Source: Adiantum capillus-veneris (Eukaryota > Streptophyta > Polypodiopsida > Polypodiales > Pteridaceae). From it: a stretch of DNA of 64,000 nt. Below the pieces are notes generated by a model. It ran no database searches, had not been told where the DNA came from, and was given only the letters and a program-made list of their open reading frames with translations. The translations under genes and the position numbers were made by a program. Positions 48,501-58,741 of the stretch are shown here, piece by piece; position 1 is the first letter of the stretch, and each line of letters begins with the position of its first letter. The stretch covers positions 51,092,768 to 51,156,767 of the forward strand of contig CM043944.1 of the NCBI GenBank assembly GCA_014529385.2, written 5' to 3'.

Positions 48501-50679
48501 CCTCAGACAACAGTGCATTTTGTTGCACAACTCCTAATCTTCTTAGTTTTTGTACTACTGGCTTGCTCCCTTCTTTTAGATGGATATGATGCTTCACTGC
48601 AGTGACACCTGTAATGTGAGTGTAATCAGAAATAAACAATGATGCATGCTTCTTGAGAACATTTACATAACCCTCCTTTTCTTCTTCCTTTATATCCTTG
48701 GATAACATCTCCTCTAGGCTGGCATCCCACACATTCTTCATTTGGATCCTTGGGTTGTCTTCTGATGAGGTAGTTTCCTTTATGGTGACGCCCATGACTT
48801 CGAGAGTGCTATCACTCTCTTCACTTGAACTCTCTTCCTCGTCCATGGATGAGGAGCATCCACTTGAGCTCCACTCATCAGCTGACGTCTCTAGTTCAAG
48901 GTTCTCTTGTCGCCCATTCTTTAGGTTATAAACCACCTTCCGACTATGGCCACCCATGCGAGGCCTCAACTCCAAGTCTCCTGTTGCCCAATCTTGCCTA
49001 GCTCCTATACCCATGAGCCAAGGTCGTCCTAAAATAAGGGGGTATCCTTCTCCCTTTACTGGCATCACATAAGCATCAACCTCTGTAGTGATTCCAAAAA
49101 CAGAAACTCTCAAAGCTTTCACTACACCCACACAAGTGACAGAGACATTATTGGCCATTTTTGCCCTAAAGTTTGATGATTCCATTACCTCTAAACCCAA
49201 TTGACGCATTAGCTTTTCTGTCATGACACAAACCTCTGCTCCACTGTCAATGTAAGTTTTTGGAATCCGTTGTCCCTTGATTTGAGCCTCCACCAAAGGC
49301 ACTATATCCTTGAGACCATATGCTTTGATTACACTTACTAGCGTACTTCGCTTTGCCCTCGTGCTCACCATTTTTGACCATTGTCGTCGAAGCTTTGGGG
49401 AGATATGAAGTAGTTGTGGCCAAGTAATCTTTGGTCCTTGAGAACTCACATCAGCTGTCAAGTCATAAGGTTGTGTCCGAGATCCCATAGGGAAATCAGA
49501 GATGTCAATTTGAGACCTAGTACGGGTCTTTCTCTTCTTGGCTTCATCTTTAGTTGCCCGAGATGTACTTGCTTCATTGCTTGCATCCTTGCTTGTTTCT
49601 TTACCTACTTCATCGTGGACACGCACACGTTTGATAGGCATTGTAGCCACTTCATCTATCTTCATCTTCCCTTTAGCTATTTCTTCCTGGTTGCTTCTGC
49701 CCTTGAGGACCTCCTCCATCCTTATGATGCTCACATTTGGTTGAGTAGCAGGGGCTTGAGCTTGAGCACGAGGTGGCTGCAAAATTTGAGGTTGCGGTTG
49801 CTCTTGTGCTTGAGCTCTAGCACGGGGTGGACTTACTTGTTGTCGAGGACCTCTGACATGGTAGTCATATCTTCTGGGATGAGGGCAATTATACATGCCG
49901 TGGTCAATTTCCCCACAATTGTAACACAACATTTCCCTTGCTTGACGTCGCATTGGTGGCCGATTCCCACCATTTCCCTCAATAGGCCTTCTTGCACCCT
50001 GCACAAGATTTACTCTCAACCCCTCTAGCTGGTTTGTGAGATTGTTTATTTGTTGGAGCATATCTTCTTGTTGACCTCTATTGAGGTCTGGTGCATTAGG
50101 CACATTTGGAGGTATGTGAGAAGCTTCCATAGTTGTGATATTGCCTCCCAAAGCTAGCTGGCCAGCTTGGGCTTGATAGAGAATCTTTCTATTCTTTTCC
50201 CTAGCAATTCTTAAGGCATCTTCAAAAGCATTTGGAAATTTGCCCTTTACCTTCTCCCTTAGCAAGGGGTACAAACCTGAGATAAATCGATCCTTTTGGA
50301 GGCAATTGGGAGCTCGCTCACCAGGGTTTAGTGAGTCTGACCATTGCCCCCAAAGTTTCAGAAAACCTTCCTCATAGGTTGCATAACCATGAGGGTCAAC
50401 TTGATGAAGAGACAGAAGCTGTTGCCATAGTTCTTCTGCCGAATTGGCTCGTTGAAATCTTCGTAGGAAAGCCACCTTCAATCCCTCCCAATCAATTCTT
50501 TGGGTTGGATCTAGAGCCTGGAACCATACCCTAGCTTCTTCTTTGAGCACCAAAGGAAAAGCTCTCAATTTCAATGCTTCGTCATCCCTCCCGGAGACAA
50601 GGAAAGCCATCTCCAAGTTATCCAAAAAATCCCCAGCATTTTCCCCACTACGCCCAAAAAAATTTGGGAAATCCATCAT
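45506..50679 (-). pseudogene. G3 gag-pol polyprotein, one frame-breaking duplication
   Basis: Start taken at ATG 50,677-50,679 (MMDFPNFFGR); the frame is open about 20 codons further without ATG. Capsid (AFLVSGRDDEALKLRAFPLV, WFQALDP), knuckle CYNCGEIDHGMYNC, protease YIDSGAEVCVMTEKL with LILGRPWL, RT (WRVCVDYKPLN, FGLTNAPATFQ, FIDDFCIYS), a first, decayed-looking RNase H, then a second RNase H of the type found in Tat elements (SLYFDGAYKRTKDKAAAGIV, NNEAEYHAL, FGDSMLLV). Integrase follows (HHCC finger with CQTCDEC, WGIDAIGP, LSDRG). At 46,180-46,207 a 14-bp tandem duplication (TAAACCCTAGTCCT twice) shifts the frame; beyond it the integrase continues (STPYYPQCNGLVEKVNG, WAYRTSFKTTLGYTPF) to the stop at 45,506. 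No other lesion seen in 5.2 kb. Confidence 0.92.
46180..46207. repeat. 14-bp tandem duplication in G3 integrase
   Basis: TAAACCCTAGTCCT occurs twice in a row. One copy restores the reading frame across the integrase core, so this is the single mutation that splits G3 pol. Confidence 0.9.
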
Positions 50680-50703
50680 AAAAGTGGGTTGCCTTCCTCT
50701 CAA

Positions 50704-51131
50704 TACAGCACAAAGATGAAAACGTCTAGGCCCAAATCATATCTTATTAAGGGTAGAATAAATGGATTGATAGATGCATTAATCTCAGCTAGACGACGAG
50801 GGCCTAGTAAGTCCCTTATGATGTTTTGGAACCTAAGCTTTGTGCTAGCTATTATATGCACAGTTTGTCTAGCAAGAGGTTGGAAAGGTCCATATAAATC
50901 CCTATGATTCATGGAGTATGCTTAAAGCAAGATGAAGATGTGAACATCAAAAGATACATTATACTCCAAAATGGGAAATATTATAGGGTCAGGGGACAGC
51001 AATATCTCTCTCAACCTCTCAGCTCCAAAATAGAAGACCAATCTTTGTTGGAAAAAAATCTTTCTATCAAAGCGCACATTCACCCTAATATTCTGAACTG
51101 ATTGAAAGTTGTAGAAAATGGGATTATTCAT
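50704..51131 (-). repeat. two diverged repeat units upstream of G3 gag
   Basis: Two open stretches (50,912-50,704 and 51,131-50,922) align in the minus-strand reading: LGPRRLAEIN...FILPLIRYDLGLDVFIF against FGAERLREIL...IIFPILEYNVSFDVHIF. The period is about 219 bp. The similarity may reflect an old tandem duplication in the G3 leader; whether either is translated is unknown. Confidence 0.4.
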
Positions 51132-51164
51132 TGGTGCATTAATTACAAACTTCCATGAAGCACT

Positions 51165-51668
51165 TCATTGAAGTTGAGCTCTCTTGGATCCCACCATTTG
51201 AGAGATGCGAAGAATTTGCTCACCAGTGATTAGCCTAGCTTTGGTGTGACCATCTTCAGCTTTGTAGAGTTCATAGGGTTCGATGACTACCCTCTCAACC
51301 ACCTTGAGCCTTCTTGCTAGTAGTAGTTGGAGTGCATCACCATATGTAGCCTCTTGCCAATACCGCACCCCATTGATGTGTAGCTCCCCTTCCAAAAACT
51401 TGTTAATACCCGATTTTGAGAGTGCTTTCACCACCTGAAGTCGAAGCTTCAAAGGGAGTGTCTTCACACTAGCCACAAAGCACTCAACACAATTTTTTGA
51501 CCTAGGGACTTGATGACTACAAGATTTTCCTTGAAGCAAAGAAGGGTGTGTGTAGTTAACTCTCTTTACCCGCATACGTGCCGTTTGTCGATAAAGACGT
51601 TTCTTTTCTCGAGCTTCTTGGGGAGACCATAGTGGAAGTCTCGGAGAATTTGATGGATCTTCCTTCAT
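51165..51668 (-). CDS. G3 ORF1 upstream of gag, 167 residues
   Basis: Starts at ATG 51,666-51,668, about 30 bp after the primer site, and is undamaged. The protein is basic (about a quarter Lys/Arg), with SLLQGKSCSHQV, NCVECFVASVKTLPLKLRLQ and a C-terminal helix-rich part (LLLARRLKVVERVVIEPYEL). Three cysteines do not form a clear zinc motif. Tat/Ogre elements carry an ORF of unknown function between the 5' LTR and gag, and this fits that position. Function unknown. Confidence 0.6.
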   Translation of the reverse strand: MKEDPSNSPRLPLWSPQEAREKKRLYRQTARMRVKRVNYTHPSLLQGKSCSHQVPRSKNCVECFVASVKTLPLKLRLQVVKALSKSGINKFLEGELHINGVRYWQEATYGDALQLLLARRLKVVERVVIEPYELYKAEDGHTKARLITGEQILRISQMVGSKRAQLQ

Positions 51669-51695
51669 AGGATTGATAGAGCGCTGCTTGAGAAC

Positions 51696-51713
51696 TCCTC
51701 AGTGGGGGCACCA
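51696..51713 (-). other. G3 primer-binding site
   Basis: Minus strand TGGTGCCCCCACTGAGGA, five bases inside the 5' LTR. Same sequence as in the old gypsy element at 36,853. The tRNA species was not determined. Confidence 0.75.
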
Positions 51714-51718
51714 ATTTA

Positions 51719-51833
51719 TGACGAAGGAAATTTAGAATGGCGGCCTCTACACCAAAACAAACTCCATTGCGCCACAAGGGAAATGAGATGAGGGCACCAC
51801 CTAGTCTTGGAAGCGTGGACTAGGACCGCTACA

Positions 51834-51899
<66 letters not shown>

Positions 51900-53197
51900 A
51901 CTATGAATGAAGCATTAACCGTGGTGTGTGTACAAGGAATGGATGACTTCAAACATTCCCAACACAAATAGCATATAGATTACCAAACAGTCACTCAAGG
52001 ATTAGCCAAGATCACATCAAGCACTCTCACACGCATATAAAACATTTCTCTTAATTAACATAAGTAAGAGGAGGAGAGGTTACTAGCATGAAACAATTTT
52101 CACTCTAGGATGTGCAAGAATAGAGTGAATGAATGAGCTTATGGGCTCATGGTGAGTGATATGGGCTCATGGTGAGTGATACAAAGGCTCAATGGGTTGA
52201 GGGAGGCTTGAAATTACAAAGGGGAAGGCCTCTTTATATAGGAAAGAGAGTGATTAGGAGTGAGGTTAAGATACAAGTGTAATTTGTACAAATGAAGCTT
52301 GATTAGGGACATTCAACCAATGAAGAAGCTCCTTCCAAGTGATTTGTTGACCAATTAGCTCCATCATCACTTGTGTTGTCTTCACTCCTTCCTCCATAGC
52401 TTGAGTCCAAGAGCTTCCTTATTTTAAAATGTAAAGAATCTACATAAAATCAATACATATCTAGTAATAATAGAAAGGGGTTGAATGAGAACTTATGAAT
52501 TACAACAAGATTAAACATGACTTGAGAGGTGATTAGAAGAGGAACTTTGATGGGTTTTTGAGCTTGAGAGAGAGGAGGAAGGAGAGGAGGGTGAGAAGAC
52601 TAATAGCTGATTTTAAAGAAGGTCTCAATGTGGAAAAGGAAGGGTGTGTGTGTGTAAAGGTAGGGGGGTGGTCTCCACCACAATTGAAAAAACTGGCGTC
52701 CACCATTTTGGCCATATCTCCTAGACCGTAGATGCGAAAATTATAAAAAAAAATATGGCCAGAATCTTCAGCTCGTCAGTTATAACTTTGATGAAGACAA
52801 CTTTTCTTGGATCGGAGTGGAAGTATTTTTTAAAAATTCAACAAAATCATGTGCCTGGTTTCTTCCTTTACCAAGTCTTCCACTTGGGTCCCATTTGTTT
52901 GAATCATCATATGGCTCCAAAGCCATGATAATATGAGCCACTCATGACCCTTGAATCATGGGTGCATGGCTCCACAACCACATCATATCTTTTCTTTTCA
53001 CATTTACATATTTTCCCTTCCCTTTACCACTAGGTTCTCCCTCTACCTTTCACCTCCGGTGAACTAGTCAAGAAAAAATCATTTTTTTTTAAATTTTTCC
53101 AAGAGGTTGTTCTCACTCTTTCTTTTATTGTAAACCTCTAGAAGCAAGGAAAACCAACAAAATATGATAAACAAAAATTTGTGATAGGCTCGGATCA
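51719..53197 (-). repeat. G3 5' LTR (right copy)
   Basis: TGACGAAGGAAATTT...GGCTCGGATCA on the plus strand, with (GA)n at 51,836-51,897. Nearly identical to 43,974-45,464. Confidence 0.92.
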
Positions 53198-53755
53198 CCA
53201 GGTAAAGAGCATTGGCAAGCTGTGAAGTGGATACTTAGGTATCTAAAAGGGACAACAACAAATGCTTTGTATTTTGGAGGAACTGATATTTTTCTAGAAG
53301 GGTATGCTGATGCAGATATGGCAGGTGACAAAGATACTCGAAGGAGCACTACTGGCTATGTGTTCACGGTTGGAGGCACAGCAGTAAGCTGGGCTTCAAA
53401 GCTGCAGAAAGTGGTTTCACTTTCTACCACGGAAGCAGAGTATGTAGCAATGACGGAGGCAAGCAAAGAAATTATGTGGCTTCACAGATTTTTAGAAGAG
53501 CTTGGATTCAAACAAGACAATTGTGTCTTGTACAGTGATAGCCAAAGCGCTATCCATCTTGTGAAGAACTCAGCCTTTCATTCAAGGACAAAGCACATTG
53601 AGGTGAGATATCACTTCATACACACTCTTTTGGAAGAGGGACAACTAAAGCTAGGAAAGGTGCATACAAGTGAAAATCCTGCAGACATGTTTACAAAGGT
53701 GGTCAACAAGGAGAAGTTGAGCTTTTGCTCATCTTCAATCGGCATTCAAGGATAA
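53198..53755 (+). pseudogene. copia RT end and RNase H, continuation after G3
   Basis: Picks up the copia frame right after the CCAG duplicate: GKEHWQAVKWILRYLKGTTT, then the RNase H domain with GYADADMAGD, STTEAEYVAMTEASKEIMWL, YSDSQSAIHL and TKHIEVRYHFI, ending in ADMFTK and a stop at 53,753. All RNase H acidic residues appear present and the piece is open throughout, so only the G3 insertion separates it from the upstream half. Confidence 0.9.
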
Positions 53756-53815
53756 GAAGCCAGAATGGAAAGCAGTCACACGTTTGGTTTGGAGATCAGT
53801 CTCCAAGTGGGAGAT

Positions 53816-54488
53816 TGTTAAGTATGGAGCCTGATTTACCCTTGTAATTTTCTGTGGTAAAAGCGCACATTTGTAAGGCCCCCATTATGAGGAGAAGCCA
53901 TCGTGCGTGAAAGAAAATCACTCACCGGAAACCAAAATTTTCACGGACAAGAATCAGGGGCAACTTTAAAGGCCTCGGGGGCGGAGGCCCCCGAGACTTT
54001 TTTTTTGCCGGAATATTCTTTTTCGCCGGAATATTATGGCCGGACGACGGTCGGAAAGTGGCCGGAAAACAACCGGTCGGTTGGCCGGTGGCCGGTAGTC
54101 AATGGCCGATGGCCGGTGGTCGGAAGTCAATGGCCGGTGGCCGGTGGCCGAATTCAAAAGCGGACTTGTCTTCTCAGGGGCGGCCACACATGGGTGGATT
54201 GGAGGGTCCGATTTGGACTTATTCGCACAAGGGCGGCTACACATGGCTGTCTCTCATAAGAGAGGGCAGCCCTTTTGGCCTATAAAAGAAGGCCATTTTT
54301 ACACACATTTCATAGTGTGAAGATGATGCAACAAGGTGAGTGTGAGGTAGTGAGAGTGAAGCAAGGCAGGAGCTCCATTAAGGGTATAATCCCTTTGTAA
54401 ACTACTTCTTGTTTTGAAGTACTAAAGCCATTGAGTGGCTGCTTTCCCGTGGACGTAGCCCACATTGGGTGAACCACGTATATCGTGA

Positions 54489-54542
<54 letters not shown>

Positions 54543-54626
54543 CTATAATTTCGTGTATATAAATCTGTCTCTCTCCATTATGTAATCTACTCAATTATCT
54601 ATTTAGCTACGTCTTATTTTCTAACA
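53816..54626 (+). repeat. copia 3' LTR
   Basis: Polypurine tract CCAAGTGGGAGAT then TGTTAAGTATGGAGCC; ends TTCTAACA at 54,626. Contains GGCCGG/GGCCGA-type short repeats (54,045-54,150), a TATA box GCCTATAAAAGAAGG near 54,278 and a (CT)n tract at 54,491-54,538. No 5' partner in the window. Confidence 0.8.
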
Positions 54627-55261
54627 TTTGCTTCATCACTTGGCATCCGTAGTACTGTCAGCATCTTCATCATCTGCATCTTCATCTCCTTTGAACATAG
54701 GACCAAATTCCTGCGTCATCTTGATTCACGACACTTGGTTAAGAAGCAATCAATGGGTCCTTAGTGGGGGCACCACAAGATGGAAAGGGGGAAATGGGAA
54801 AACACCCGGCACACAACTTTAATGCCACTCTATAACCCAGTGATCCTACAACACCCATATCCCCTATTTAACACACACTTAAACACACAATCTGCAAACA
54901 ATCATTGCCCAAACCGGTGTCCAACCAACCCTAAACTGCATACATCGAGTCACAAAGCATACCATAATGGCTTCTGTCTACGATGACCCTTCAAAGCACC
55001 CTCACCTACAAAGACATAATCCATATCCAACAACCCACACCACCTTGACAACCTCTGGCATGCATCCTCTCTACTATAGGTCTGACATCTATTTTGCACA
55101 CACTATCTCCACTTTGAACCTACTCACATACCCAATGCACTGTAAAACACGAGAGCAAGAGGGAAAATAGACATGGATTTAGAGAAAAGGTGACATAGCC
55201 TATTAATGGCAGAATCCTTTAAACGCAGATCCGCAATGACAAAGTTTGATAAAAAAAGCTT
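54627..55261 (-). pseudogene. gag start, primer site and leader of the old gypsy element, copy B
   Basis: Closely matches 36,690-37,157 (gag start on the minus strand, primer site TGGTGCCCCCACTAAGGA at 54,759-54,776, leader). Homology to copy A ends at about 55,067, where copy A is interrupted by the G2 LTR; copy B carries on. It has a 30-bp deletion in gag relative to copy A. Confidence 0.6.
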
Positions 55262-56459
55262 CTTTTGCTTCATGCTTAATCCAAGTTCTCCTCCTCTTTG
55301 GAGGTCCAATTTGCAATCGGACTCCCCTACCAAAAGATCATCTTGATCTGCTTTCGGGCATTTGCTGCTCTCGGCACTTCTTTAAGTGGAGGTCTTGGCC
55401 CTCCTTATTCTTGCCATCCATCCTCTGCAAGTCCTCTCGACAATGGAGCGATCACTTTCAGCTCCTATAACGACCTTGAATCCTCAATACCTCAACCCTA
55501 TGTGCGCATGCATTCCCAATCTCACCTCTCTCAGTCACCTACAACTGGTCCCTGCCTTACTACACGCCAGCTGTCCACCCTCTGCCACTTGGCCCTTGTC
55601 GGCTTTGCTCCATGCAGACGATGCTTCTGGTAGCGCTTATTTCCTCTAGTAGACCCATTCGCCTCTTGCCCTGTTCATGGCCAGCACCCTTGCCGCCTCC
55701 AATCCCCTCATGCTTGCCTGCAGTTCCGTTTTCAGCCCTCCAAGTTCCTGCACAGGTCCCCCTTGCAACTGGCGAGCCCCTCTCCTTGTAGCTGCTTACG
55801 GTGTTCCCTCTTTTCAACACCTGCTCCTTGGTCCTCCTTGGCTTTGGTTCACACCACCCAAGAGTCATCCCCATCCGTTGCTGAAGCTTTTTCCTTGGCT
55901 CACCACTTGAGTTGCCGTCCTAGCCATTTTTCACACCCATGGCATGGCCTTAATCTCGGTGCCAAAAAAGCTCACATAACTCCCCTCCACTTTTCCAAAA
56001 AATGCCCTGTAAAGCTGCTCTATCAATTTGAATAGTGCTTCCATTGAGGAGGCCACATGAGCACGGGGCAGTATCGAGCTTTCCACTCCAATGATCCTAT
56101 CTAAGCTTCTATACTTTGAGTGCCAAAGTTTCATCTCCAACAATGAAACACAAAGCCTTGTGATATGGTTTCTCAGTCAATGAGATCTCCACCTCAAAAA
56201 CACATAAACAATCTTGACATTGCCAATATCGGCTACCAATCCGACATACATACCACAACTGCATCACCTTTAAGCTTCCTCGATAATAGAGGTCAAAATC
56301 ATAGCTGATTTGCAAAATGTCATGCGGCATACACATCACAACTGCACCTGCTACAATCTCCTTCTAGCGCATGCTCAATTGAGCCTTCCACCATCATCTT
56401 GCTGACTTCCATACGCCTGCTGCTAGCTTCTCCCTGGATCAGCAGTGTTTGGCTGCACC
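55262..56459. repeat. dispersed repeat X, copy 2
   Basis: Direct-orientation copy of 20,785-22,484 with internal deletions; includes the same minus-strand frame (SSMEALFKLIEQLY, here LYRAFFGKVEG). It follows copy B of the old gypsy leader, which suggests it is LTR sequence of that element. Confidence 0.7.
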
Positions 56460-57671
56460 AACGGTCAGAATTCCCTTGTATTTTGAGAAAAATCTCAAAC
56501 AATCTTACCAAAAAACTGCACTAAAACAGACACTCGGTGTCGCAGTAAACAGATCCACAAATGGTATACATAGCACTGCTAGAACCCTGGCAAATTGATA
56601 CACTCTTGAATGAGTGGCTCTTTGGACCCATAACTGTCAAAAAAAAAAATTGTAAACCTGTGAATCTACTACCTGTGAGCTATACCTAGCTCAAGCTGTA
56701 TTCACAAATGCATACATAGCATGAAACTGCACCAAACCGTGCAAAAAACTGCTCTCTGGAATGCCCCACACAATCTTACATGAGCACTACATGTGCCGCA
56801 TCAGCTATGCTGCAAAGAAAATGCAACCTATGAGCAAAACTGTTGGGAAACTGACACACACTATCTCATCGATCAATAAACTCGTCGACCAAAAACACCG
56901 TCCAAAAGCTGAGCACGCTCGAGGGAAAAACCTGCTGGAATGGACCGTCGAAGCCGAATGTGTCGTATGTGTGTCGTCAAAGCCAAAAACTGGAGAATCG
57001 TTGAAGCCGAAATGCCACAGAGAGTACACTAGAGTCGGGCCGCTTCGGATGGGGGCTAGAGGGGAGCGTATGCCGCTCTCGCTCTATCGTCTCCTACTAT
57101 GTTGAGATCGAGAAGCCGGGTTGCCAAGGACGTTCTTCAGAGCCAAATCCACCCCGGAATGTGTGTGGAAGGGAAGCCAATGGCGAAGCTATGCCAAAGG
57201 AGAGACCCGTCGTTCTCACTCGCTCTCACGATATTGAAGTGCTCATTTCCACCACTAAACGGAAATGCGCTAGTTGAATAGCCCCAAAGGTGCTCGATGC
57301 AGGTGTTGGGCATCACTCCTCTATGGCAAAGGTACCTCGTTCGTGTACGCCAAGAAAAGGTCGCCGCTAGATCGTTGAAGAACTCAGTGTCACCTTTTGC
57401 CATCGAACGGAAGCATTTCCCGAGCTATGAGTGCTCAAGAGATGTCGTGAAAGAAACCAAAGTCGAATCCGGTGCCTGTGCCGTGCCTTCGCCACTGGGC
57501 AAAGGTGCTAGCCTTCATGAGCTAGCTTGTTGATTGGGTCAAAAGGTGTTGGAGTCGCCGAGTCGCAAAAGCGGTGCTGAAACAGGTGTCAGAACGGCTA
57601 ATCCCCGATGTTGAGGCCGCCTTTTGCCATTGGGCGAGAGTCTCCAATAACGAGACAAGTGTCAAAGCTCT

Positions 57672-57726
<55 letters not shown>

Positions 57727-58513
57727 ATCTCTCTCTCACTACCTCTTTCGGTGTGTGTGAGCGGGGATAGTGAACGGGGGTCGGGGAGTGTTGAGGGCTT
57801 GGTGGGATCAGGTCCTTGCACACACTAAAGTGTGTGGGCAAAGTCAAATTTAAAAATGAAATAAAATAAATTTCTATAAAAGACTGTCGAATGCTCAGTC
57901 CTGTGTGTGTGTGGATGTGTATAGCACTAGGCCTAGGCTTTGAGATTGAGAGAGCTTCTCCTAGCTCGATGCTCTCTGCAATTTGCTACCGACTCTAAGA
58001 CCGACTACACTTGCTGCCCTGCCTAATTATATGACCTGCTTACGGCTTGACACAATTTCTCTTAAGGGTTGTCTTGCTTGCTGTCGACCAAGCTTCAAAT
58101 TCAAGCTCAATGTCTTGTACACATGACCGACATGCTCTCGATTTTGTTTTTCAAAACGCCTTCAATTGCAAGGCCTTGGTCTTGCTTCGATTCTCTGCTC
58201 TTGCTCACACCTTTGCTCAAGCCCGATTCTCTTGGTCTTGCTAAGCTACTCAAGATTCTTGAATTTCTTGATTGCAGCACTGATTTTGCAGATCCCCTTT
58301 CTTGCTCGATCCTCTAAGAATTCTCAAGATCCCCAAAAGCTCAAGAGGGGCTGCATGGTAGGTATGCCGATATCCGCAATCTGCTCTGATGCGGCTCGAT
58401 CCGCTCCAGATGTGCCATCGCCAAGCTCACGATTGAGCTCCTAGCTCCCCCATAGCCGGCGGGCTCCATCGCTTCCGAATAGGTCATCGAGAAGCTGTTG
58501 CGCGTGCCAAGCC
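56460..58513. other. GC-richer region, unassigned, with (CT)n at 57,674-57,723
   Basis: From 56,760 to 57,660 the base composition is less AT-rich than the surroundings, with open stretches such as 56,761-57,105 (114 codons) but no recognised domain. Phrases like CCTTTTGCCAT and GCCACTGGGCAAAGG recur in degenerate form (57,390-57,640). 57,740-58,510 may be the leader and start of the minus-strand element whose LTR follows. Confidence 0.3.
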
Positions 58514-58741
58514 GTAGCTCTTATACCACTTGTGAGGGCGCGTGTGCAATGCATGTGGGGAAGGGAAGGAGCACGAGAGTGTGGGTGCAGCAACCTCACG
58601 AAATAGTTTGAGTGAGGAGCTCCTTATTCTTTGCTTATTCTTTGTATGTGAAAGAATAAGGTGAATACATACGGTGAGCGGGCGGTCAGACACCGAACAT
58701 CCGGCCCCCTGGGCAAAGGCACAATGCCTTTACCCCCAACA
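58514..58741 (-). repeat. short LTR plus primer site, second copy of the 19.4-kb family
   Basis: LTR 58,533-58,741 (209 bp; minus strand starts TGTTGGGGGTAAAGGC and ends CCCTCACA), then after two to four bases the primer site TGGTATAAGAGC (58,514-58,528 region). Same length and layout as 19,409-19,616. The body of the element to the left is unreadable. Confidence 0.65.

Larger units (their letters stand above)
43974..53197 (-). mobile_element. G3: complete Tat-type Ty3/gypsy element, 9.2 kb
   Basis: LTRs 43,974-45,464 and 51,719-53,197 are nearly identical (about six substitutions seen in some 1,480 bp plus microsatellite length). It lies inside the copia RT-RNase H coding sequence, with CCAG on both sides (43,970-43,973 and 53,198-53,201). 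Transcribed leftwards: LTR, primer site, upstream ORF, gag-pro-RT-RNase H-second RNase H-integrase, polypurine tract, LTR. The second RNase H and the ORF upstream of gag are marks of the Tat/Ogre lineage. Youngest insertion in the window. Confidence 0.92.
41293..54626 (+). mobile_element. 5'-truncated Ty1/copia element, split by G3
   Basis: Coding 41,293-43,973 and 53,198-53,755, polypurine tract at about 53,803-53,814 and 3' LTR 53,816-54,626. The 5' LTR, primer site and most of gag are absent; the left edge is joined to gypsy RT. It is therefore either a recombinant with G2 or an insertion whose left end was lost by deletion. Confidence 0.8.

Noticed and set aside
49414-50028. 204-codon open frame on the plus strand
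   Set aside because: Antisense shadow of the G3 gag-protease region.
56761-57105. 114-codon open frame in the GC-richer stretch
   Set aside because: No domain, no splice or promoter signals, and no second line of support.
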